Shown here one piece after another: positions 57,676 through 64,000 of a stretch of 64,000 nucleotides of DNA (position 1 is the stretch's first letter; each line of letters opens with the position of its first letter). Source of the stretch: Podospora pseudocomata (taxonomy: Eukaryota > Ascomycota > Sordariomycetes > Sordariales > Podosporaceae); the NCBI RefSeq assembly GCF_035222375.1, contig NC_085889.1, forward strand, positions 3,782,001 to 3,846,000, written 5' to 3'. Under the pieces are notes generated by a model. That model saw nothing but the letters and a program-made list of their open reading frames with translations, was not told where the DNA came from and did not search any database. Both the position numbers and the translations under genes were made by a program.

Positions 57676-59955
57676 ATGAACAATAAGAGAAGGAAACTCG
57701 AGGGCGTTGACATCCCTCCCAAGGCCCCTGCCTCTCCTGCTACACCTGGTATGAATGAATAAAGAGCCCCGTAGTCATAGTATACATAGGCTAACATTGT
57801 CCAAGTAATGAGCGCGTTTGCTGCCCGGCAACAGCTCTGGGGAGCCCCATCGCCAGTCGCAAAAACGCCTGTGAATGAAAATCCAACACCTGCCCAAAAA
57901 GATTCCACGCCTGCAAAAACAATATCTACTCGTCGAAATAAACGCGGGGCTGCCAAGGAGCAGGTTTCTACGCCTGTTAACGAAGACCCAACACCCGACC
58001 TCAACCGTGAAAGGGGTGATTCAATTCCTGCATCGCCTATTCTTTCCCCAGTGTACGCACGACACATACGCCTCGGGTTCCATAGATATTCTGAGCTGTA
58101 CTAACTGTTGGCATAGTCTTGGAACACTCATACCCCCAGTAGTCAGAGAAAGACAGCCTCAATACTCGTCCTTGAAGCCACACAAGAAGAACTATCAACA
58201 GAAGCCAGATGGTTGCGTGGCGCTAAGAACGCCTGATGGAGAGCGGCTGGTGATACTGGGAAGCTATGGCATCGGAGTCCATCAAGGCGAGGCCACCATC
58301 GCCGGTGCTCAGTTAACACCACTGGATCCAGTCCAATGGATACACGCTCCGCACTGCCATGCTCTCCCAGTCCTCCGTACTTCTGAAGACACCGTGGTTG
58401 AGCTGCATCCCCATCCCGCAGCTGATGGGTTGCGCCAGTTGGCAAAACTGAACCCTGCCTTTGGAAAACTCTGGAACGAGGTTCCCACCCAAGGGGTGCC
58501 ATCCAAGAAAGACTCGACATTTCAAATTGTTTGTCTGTTCCACTCTCGACTGTTACGGAATTGTTCATGCTAACCCTCGAATAGTTGTTCTCCCCAGAAG
58601 ACGTCCCCAAAAAGGTCGCCCTCCAAGAGCTCGTCTCCCCGCCAGAATGGAACAAGAAACTCGCCTCCCTGATCGCAACCAAGCGAAAAGGGGCCTTATC
58701 CCCCATCTTCTTCCTCTGCGGCCCCAAATCATCCGGGAAATCCACCTTTGGGAAACTCCTCGCCAACCGTCTAATCACCGACCGAGCCGGCAACAAAAAC
58801 GCTCCTTGGTCACCCATCTACATCCTAGACATCGACCCAGGGCAACCCGAATTCGGCCCCCCCGGCGTGATCTCCCTCGTCAAACTCACCTCCCCCAACC
58901 TCCAGCCCCCCTTCTGCCACCCAACCCTCGAACCAGTCACCTCGATGATCCGCTCTCACGCCATCGCCGCAGTAACCCCCGCCCTCGACCCAGAGCACTT
59001 CATCGAGTGCGTCATGGACCTCTTTACGACCTACCAGACCCAGACCCATCCCGGAGAAGAGAAGAAACCACCAATGGTAGTCAACACCCCGGGCTGGATC
59101 CAAGGTCTCGGGTTGGACATTTTGTCTGATCTCGTCAAGGGAATCAAACCGACAGAGGTGGTGTACATGTCGACCGAAGGACCAGAGGAAACCATTTCTG
59201 GTCTTCAAGCCGCCATCTCTTTTATTCCCACCACCACATTCAGCACCCTCCCCTCGCAAAACACAACCGAAATCATCTCCCCCTCCCGGATCCCGTCGTC
59301 TCTCCGTACGATGCAGGCAATGTCTTATTTTCATCTTTTGCCGTCGTTGTCAACTTGGAATTCAACACCGCTGTCACATGCTCCCCCTTGGAGGGTGAGG
59401 TATACGGGTCCTGACAGGGGATTCAGGGGTATCCTCTGCTACGACTACCAACCTTCACCGAGAATCTTGGCAGAGGCAATCAACGGGATGGTTTTGGCGC
59501 TTGTGAAAATTTCCAACTTGGCCGCGTTAAGGGGATTAGACAACATAATCGAGGCTGGGAGTGGGAAGTTGCCATTGATAGACAACCCTATGGGGAAGAG
59601 CCTCGATCCGAAGTTTTCGGAGCTGGTGGGGTTGGTGCTGGTGAGGGGGGTGGATGAGAGGAGGGGCGAGCTGCAGCTGCTCACGCCGGTTGGGATGGGG
59701 GCCGTGGAGAAAGGAGAGGGGAGGTTGGTGTTGGTGATGGGGAAGTTTGATACGCCCAGCTGGTGTTATAGTGAAGAGTTGTACTTGAGGGATCATGATC
59801 AGGGGAAGGGGGAAGAACAGGGGGAGAGCGATGGGGAGGGGGGAGGAGGGGAGGAGGAAATGGAGGTTCCGTGGATTCAGAGGTTGCATGGGAGTCAGAA
59901 CCGGGGGGCGGGGGGGAAGGTTTGGAGGGTTAGGAGGGATTTGGGGAGGAGTTAG
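57676..59955 (+). CDS. GRC3: polynucleotide 5'-hydroxyl kinase Grc3 (NOL9 family)
   Basis: RNA kinase that acts with the Las1 nuclease on ITS2 during 60S rRNA maturation, and in Pol I termination. Exons 57676-57748, 57806-58052, 58117-58528 and 58585-59955 give 700 aa. The 24-codon first exon starts MNNKRRKLEGVDIPP, a fungal Grc3 start with a nuclear-localisation-like RRK; the second Met (MSAFAARQQLW) is an alternative. The Walker A GPKSSGKST is at residues 290-298, and YILDIDPGQPEFGPPGVISL holds the Walker B/clasp region. FHLLPSL and RGFRGILCYD belong to the C-terminal domain, which ends in an acidic tail. Intron 2 uses GTACGC and intron 3 GTTTGT. Confidence 0.94.
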
Positions 59956-60499
59956 ATGGTGGAGGGGGGATGGGGTTTGTTGGGGTGATGATGGTTTGGG
60001 ATATAAGGGGTATTTTTTTGGTTATCGGGTTGTATTTCATCCAACTTGCTGGGACCTTCAGCCTCCACCAATGACACCGACATCGTTTACACCCCCATGT
60101 GGCCTCTTGGTTGGACCGATCATGCTTGACACCTACTACCGCCCATCCATCTCATGGAAACGGACAGACAGGAATCAAACTCACATCACTGATAAGTGAA
60201 GGCTGCTGTGCTGATTACACCAGTTGGGGTCATTTTTGTGCGAAGCTTCTTACGGGAGGGGGTGTTGGGAATGGGGTTTATGGATGGAGCGGAGAGGTGG
60301 CGTTTTGATTGCGGGAGGTTTGTTGTAGTGAGGGAGGTTGACTGTGTCTTGCAGAAGGGAGCATGACACTGATAGAAACACATGGACAGAGATCACATAG
60401 CTGAAGAAAGAGGCAAATTCGGAAAACATGGCATTGTCCCATCCATATACACCTCTACACAAAAAACCCACCATTAATACTACATCACTCAAACAAAAC
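59956..60499. other. tail-to-tail gap GRC3 / PRI1
   Basis: 544 bp containing both 3' UTRs and, at about 60165-60235 on the minus strand, a decayed tRNA-like sequence (see findings). No gene. Confidence 0.5.
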
Positions 60500-62197
60500 C
60501 TAAAAGTCCAGGCCCCCCTCCTCCTCCCTCTCCCTCTTCACCCTCGCAAACTCCCTCTCCTCCCTCAACAGCCCATGCACAAACCCCCTGAACTGATCAA
60601 TATAAGGCTTGATACTCGTCCTCTCCCACTCGGCCCCCCTTCTGTCTTCATCATCCCCCTCCTTCTTCACCACCCCACCCGCCGTATCAATCTCATTCAC
60701 CAACCCCCCAATCGTCGGCACACCCAACGGATCAAACCCGTCCAGATCATCCGTATCAATCGGCACACAAACCCTCCCGGTCCCAGGGTGCACCACAAAC
60801 GGACTCTTCAACAAATGCGTCTTTTGCTCCGTAACCAAAATATCCAGCCGTGGATACGTATACTCCAGCACGATATCCTGCTTCGCCTCCAACAAATCCT
60901 TCGTATTCACACTCCCCATCGTCTTGGCCACCGAATCAATATCCCCCCACTTGACCACCGACGACCGCCCCGGATTAGCCTCCCACTTCTCCTTCAGCGC
61001 CACCCTCAGCTTAACATCAGGAAGCAACATCAACAGCTTCTCCGCCCTATCCTCCTCCCTCCACGGGTCCTGCCCCTCAAGCACATCCGTCAAAAAGTGC
61101 TCCTTGAGAATCCCCAAACTCCTCGCCAGATGCGGATGCAAAGGCCTCCTGACATTAACCCTCTTCCCCGTCTTCTCCCCCCCCTTGACCACCGAGAAAT
61201 AATTCCCAATCGCCTTCCTCTTGTGATCATCCAACCCCCTCGCCTTGCGATCACAGACCCAAGCGTGCGCGCCTCTCCTCCCGCTGTACACCCACATGAC
61301 ATGCTCATACCCAAAGTCCTCTTTCAGCGCCACCCCCAGCACCTTGATCGCCATGGTGATGAACCGCCAGCACTTCCCACAAATGTTCGCCTTGTCGCAG
61401 CACGTCCGAACATCGTCGTAGTCCGTCAGATCGATGTCAAAGCAGAGCTCCTTCGCCACTGGCTTGAAGGCGCTCGAGTTGCGAAACGTCTTTCGATCGC
61501 GGGGGTTGGCTGTGTAGATGGGGCCGATCTCGATGCGCTCGGGGAGGTGCTTGAAGACGTCTTTGCGGAGGAGGTCGAGGGTGGCGTAGGATTGGAAGCG
61601 GAAGACGACACCCCCGGAAAGCCAGAGGGAGAACTCGCGGTGTTTGAAATCGGGGGTGGGGGTGGGGGAGTGGTTGAGCCATTGGAAGTAGTGACGCCAG
61701 GGGAAGAGGAGCTGGTAGAAGGCGCGGAGAAGGTCGGGGTTGGAACCACCGCCGGAGGGGGCGGCTGGGCTGAATAAAAGGGTCAGTGTTGTGATGGTGG
61801 GGGGAAGAGGAGGGGGGACATACATTGGAGATGAAGGCGGTACTTGGCCTGTTACGAGATCTTTGTTGGTGTGGTTGTTCTTGCCAGAGAACTCATCGTC
61901 CGAGTCGGAATCCATCCCGTCGAACAGATCCTCGAGTTTGATGTCGGATTTGGTTTCCTGCTTGATTTCGACGGGGGCGTCTTCTTCTGCTGGGGCGCTG
62001 GAGGGTGGTGGTTGTTGCTCGACGGCGGCGGGGGGGACTACGGGTGGGGATTCAACTTCGTCGACGTCGGCCATGAGGAGGTCCTCGTCTGTTAGACCGC
62101 CGTTGCCTAGGTTGAGGGTGGTGTCTTCCATTGTCGGGGTGAGCTCAGTTCGAGCTGGGGGGTCTTGTTGTTCGGGGGTTGATTCTGAATGAGGCAT
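60500..62197 (-). CDS. PRI1: DNA primase small (catalytic) subunit Pri1
   Basis: Catalytic subunit of the DNA polymerase alpha-primase complex that makes RNA primers. Exons 62197-61824 and 61769-60500 give about 547 aa; the 54-nt intron (GTATGT…CTGACC…TTCAG) is a multiple of three, so the unspliced frame is also open, but splicing removes a non-family stretch. The first 120 residues are an acidic, disordered extension. The catalytic Asp pair lies in LCFDIDLTDYDD (about residues 236 and 238); Cys residues in CCDKANICGKC form the zinc site; GRRGAHAWVCD and VNVRRPLHPHLARSL are further primase signatures. The N-terminal extension makes it longer than yeast Pri1 (409 aa). Confidence 0.95.
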   Translation of the reverse strand: MPHSESTPEQQDPPARTELTPTMEDTTLNLGNGGLTDEDLLMADVDEVESPPVVPPAAVEQQPPPSSAPAEEDAPVEIKQETKSDIKLEDLFDGMDSDSDDEFSGKNNHTNKDLVTGQVPPSSPMYVPPPLPPTITTLTLLFSPAAPSGGGSNPDLLRAFYQLLFPWRHYFQWLNHSPTPTPDFKHREFSLWLSGGVVFRFQSYATLDLLRKDVFKHLPERIEIGPIYTANPRDRKTFRNSSAFKPVAKELCFDIDLTDYDDVRTCCDKANICGKCWRFITMAIKVLGVALKEDFGYEHVMWVYSGRRGAHAWVCDRKARGLDDHKRKAIGNYFSVVKGGEKTGKRVNVRRPLHPHLARSLGILKEHFLTDVLEGQDPWREEDRAEKLLMLLPDVKLRVALKEKWEANPGRSSVVKWGDIDSVAKTMGSVNTKDLLEAKQDIVLEYTYPRLDILVTEQKTHLLKSPFVVHPGTGRVCVPIDTDDLDGFDPLGVPTIGGLVNEIDTAGGVVKKEGDDEDRRGAEWERTSIKPYIDQFRGFVHGLLREEREFARVKREREEEGGLDF

Positions 62198-62875
62198 TGT
62201 TTTGTTTTGTGGTGCTTGAAAGACTTTATTGTCTGTCAGTTTAGTATAAGAGCCGTTGTTGGATTGGCACAGAGAGACTTGATGGCGATGCTGAATGTTG
62301 TCTGTTGGGGGAGGGACCCTGGTGGCATTGAATTTTGGACAGGACGCGTCGAGCGAATCTCAGAGCGCGTCGCGCGTAAAGTGGCCCCCACTTGTACCGC
62401 TGGGATGGTAGGAACATAACCCTAACCCTGCCACTTACATGAGAGCGGCAGCTTTCGGGACCGCATCATAGACGCATAGGCAAAGATGGCTCTCATGGTT
62501 GTCTCTGACAGGGCTGGAACCAGGAAAGATGGACGCCCCGATGATACATACATGCCCGCGATGCCTTCTGATGAAAGGAGAGAATTGTCTCTTGTTTTTC
62601 TTCACGATCCGAATAAGAGCTGCAGTTTTGATCTCATATCCAATCATTGCTCCTGCTGGTTGCCACTTGCGTCTTCAAATGATGGCCGGCCCAAGCGTCC
62701 GGCTCGCCTGGTCCCCCGTGTCTCGCCCACGTCATTCACTGCGCCCAGGCGTGGAACAAGGGGCAGGCGCTCACTCAACAACGAACGACCACTGCCCTAA
62801 CTCCCAAACTGAACAAGCCCACCGTTATCCGTAACCTTCTGCTGCCTTCGACCCTCGAGATTTAAAAAAGCAAAA
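62198..62875. promoter_or_regulatory. shared divergent promoter region PRI1 / GH5 glucosidase
   Basis: 678 bp between opposite start codons. An AACCCTAACCCT word lies at about 62418-62429; AACCCTAA boxes occur in promoters of growth genes in several fungi and are bound by Tbf1-type factors, so it may act here. Two telomere-type units are too few for a telomere remnant. Confidence 0.45.
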
Positions 62876-64000
62876 ATGACCGGCGCCGGCTTTCGATTGA
62901 TTGTCGAAAACGGCAAGTTTCGAGACGCCCACGGCCGCCAGATCACCCTCCGAGGCATCAACGTCGCCGGCGATGCCAAGTACCCCAGCATACCCGACCA
63001 GCCTTCCCACATGGCCGAGAACTTCTTCGACGGCGACAGTGTCAGGTTCACAGGACGACCGTTCCCCAAAGAAGAAGCCCATCTCCACTTCTCGAGGCTA
63101 AAACGCTTCGGTTACAACACCATCCGCTATGTCTTTACCTGGGAGGCCATCGAAGCCGCCGGGCCGGGTATCTACGACGAGGAGTGGATTGATAACACGA
63201 TAGGTGTCTTGCGCGCTGCGAGGGACTATGGATTTTACATTTTCATGGATCCTCATCAGGATGTGGTGCGTATTTTGTTGTTCTTGTCTTGCTGCGGCAG
63301 AGTGCCTTGTGTCTGATGCTATCCGTGCTCGTTACAGTGGTCGCGATTCTCGGGCGGATCTGGGGCGCCCATGTGGACGTTGTACGCTGCCGGTCTGAAC
63401 CCACAGAGCTTTGCTGCGACGGAAGCTGCTATTGTACACAATGTCTATCCGGAACCCGAGAAATTCCCAAAGATGATTTGGTCAACCAATTACTACCGCC
63501 TTGCTGCGGCTACCATGTTCACCTTCTTTTTTGCCGGCAAGACGTTTGCGCCGAAATGCATCATTGATGGGATGAACATCCAGGACTACCTGCAAGGGCA
63601 CTTCATCCGTGCCTGTGAGCATTTGGCCAAGAGGATACACGAGGCTGGCGACATTGAGAACGATGTCGTCTTTGGGTGGGAGAGCTTGAACGAGCCAAAC
63701 AAGGGCATGATCGGGTATGAAGACATCAGTGTGATTCCGAAAGAGCAGAATTTGAAGAAGGGCACGTGTCCAACGATATGGCAGACCATTCTAACCGGGT
63801 CAGGGCGGGCTGTCGAGGTTGAGACGTGGGATATGGGTCAGATTGGGCCCTACAAAGTAGGGCGGACGTTGGTGGATCCCCATGGCGAGGTTGCGTGGTT
63901 GCCGGCCGACTACGACGAGTCCCGTTATGGGTACAAGAGAGATCCCGGGTGGAAGCTGGGCGAGTGCATCTGGGCTCAGCATGGGGTATGGGACCCGGCT
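62876..64000 (+). CDS. GH5 steryl-/ceramide-beta-glucosidase (partial, EGCrP-like)
   Basis: Probable intracellular enzyme cleaving glucose from ergosteryl glucoside or glucosylceramide (EGCrP/Sgl1-type, GH5). Exon 1 62876-63265, exon 2 from 63338 to the window edge; at least 350 aa are present and the frame is open at base 64000. No signal peptide is seen (MTGAGFRLIVENGKFRDAHG), which fits a cytosolic family. Features: LRGINVAGDAKYP, KRFGYNTIRYVFTWEAIEAA, MDPHQDV then WSRFSGGSGAPMWTL across the intron, and the acid/base motif WESLNEPNKG (Glu of NEP). The nucleophile and C-terminal domain lie beyond the window. The exact substrate is not decided. Confidence 0.85.

Noticed and set aside
60428-61777. 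449-codon plus-strand frame opposite PRI1
   Set aside because: Compositional shadow (His/Pro/Arg-rich) of the PRI1 codons.
62416-62430. Interstitial telomere (TTAGGG)n
   Set aside because: Fewer than two full units; better read as a promoter box or chance.
1-64000. Transposons, virus-derived elements, CRISPR arrays, secondary-metabolite cluster
   Set aside because: No terminal repeats, reverse transcriptase, transposase, integrase or capsid-like frames, no spaced direct repeats, and no PKS/NRPS-type genes were seen.

Overview
The window is nuclear DNA from a filamentous ascomycete, most likely a Sordariales species (Podospora/Chaetomium/Neurospora relatives). The evidence is the gene content (FRQ clock protein, Gpi1, Mdm35, Aur1), the small introns (mostly 45-75 nt, GT...AG, with CTAAC/CTGAC-like branch sites), gene density of about one per 3 kb, and intergenic DNA rich in microsatellites and homopolymers. 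I found no transposon, CRISPR array, rRNA or intact tRNA. All gene models were spliced by eye from frame continuity and protein family resemblance; no alignment was run.

Layout. 1-5 kb: GPI1 (-), a small membrane protein (-) just upstream of it, MDM35 (-). 5.6-8.8 kb: RRP6 nuclear exosome nuclease (+), divergent from MDM35. 8.8-16.9 kb: a 5.2-kb gene-free stretch, then frq (+). 17.7-20.7 kb: prefoldin subunit 3 (+) and SEC14 (+). 21.1-23.9 kb: MIS14/NSL1-like kinetochore protein (-) and a small unknown protein (-). 25.2-26.6 kb: RPT3 proteasome ATPase (+). 28-30 kb: LST7/folliculin-like (-). 33.8-36 kb: protein tyrosine phosphatase (-). 37-39.6 kb: COG3 (-), head-to-head with FMP25 (+, 40.1-41.9 kb). 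42.5-45.2 kb: secreted GH3 beta-glucosidase (+). 45.2-50.9 kb: a 5.7-kb gene desert. 50.9-52.5 kb: AUR1 (+). 54.6-56.9 kb: Pol I subunit RPA34 (-), head-to-head with GRC3 (+, 57.7-60.0 kb). 60.5-62.2 kb: primase small subunit PRI1 (-), head-to-head with a GH5 steryl/ceramide glucosidase (+), which runs off the right edge.

Most genes are housekeeping: GPI anchors, sphingolipid, phospholipid and Golgi traffic, RNA processing and ribosome synthesis, proteasome, kinetochore and replication. There is no operon-like or secondary-metabolite cluster. The RPA34/GRC3 pair shares an intergenic region and a pathway (rRNA synthesis and processing).

The most notable system is the circadian locus. Upstream of frq lie paired CGAT elements resembling the Neurospora light-response/clock boxes, a leader uORF, and a 53-nt candidate intron that would remove the long-form start codon, which is the layout behind temperature-dependent FRQ isoforms in Neurospora. 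Other points to check are an in-frame TAG inside RPA34, a one-base frame break in MIS14, and an unusually long ORF-bearing intron in RRP6.
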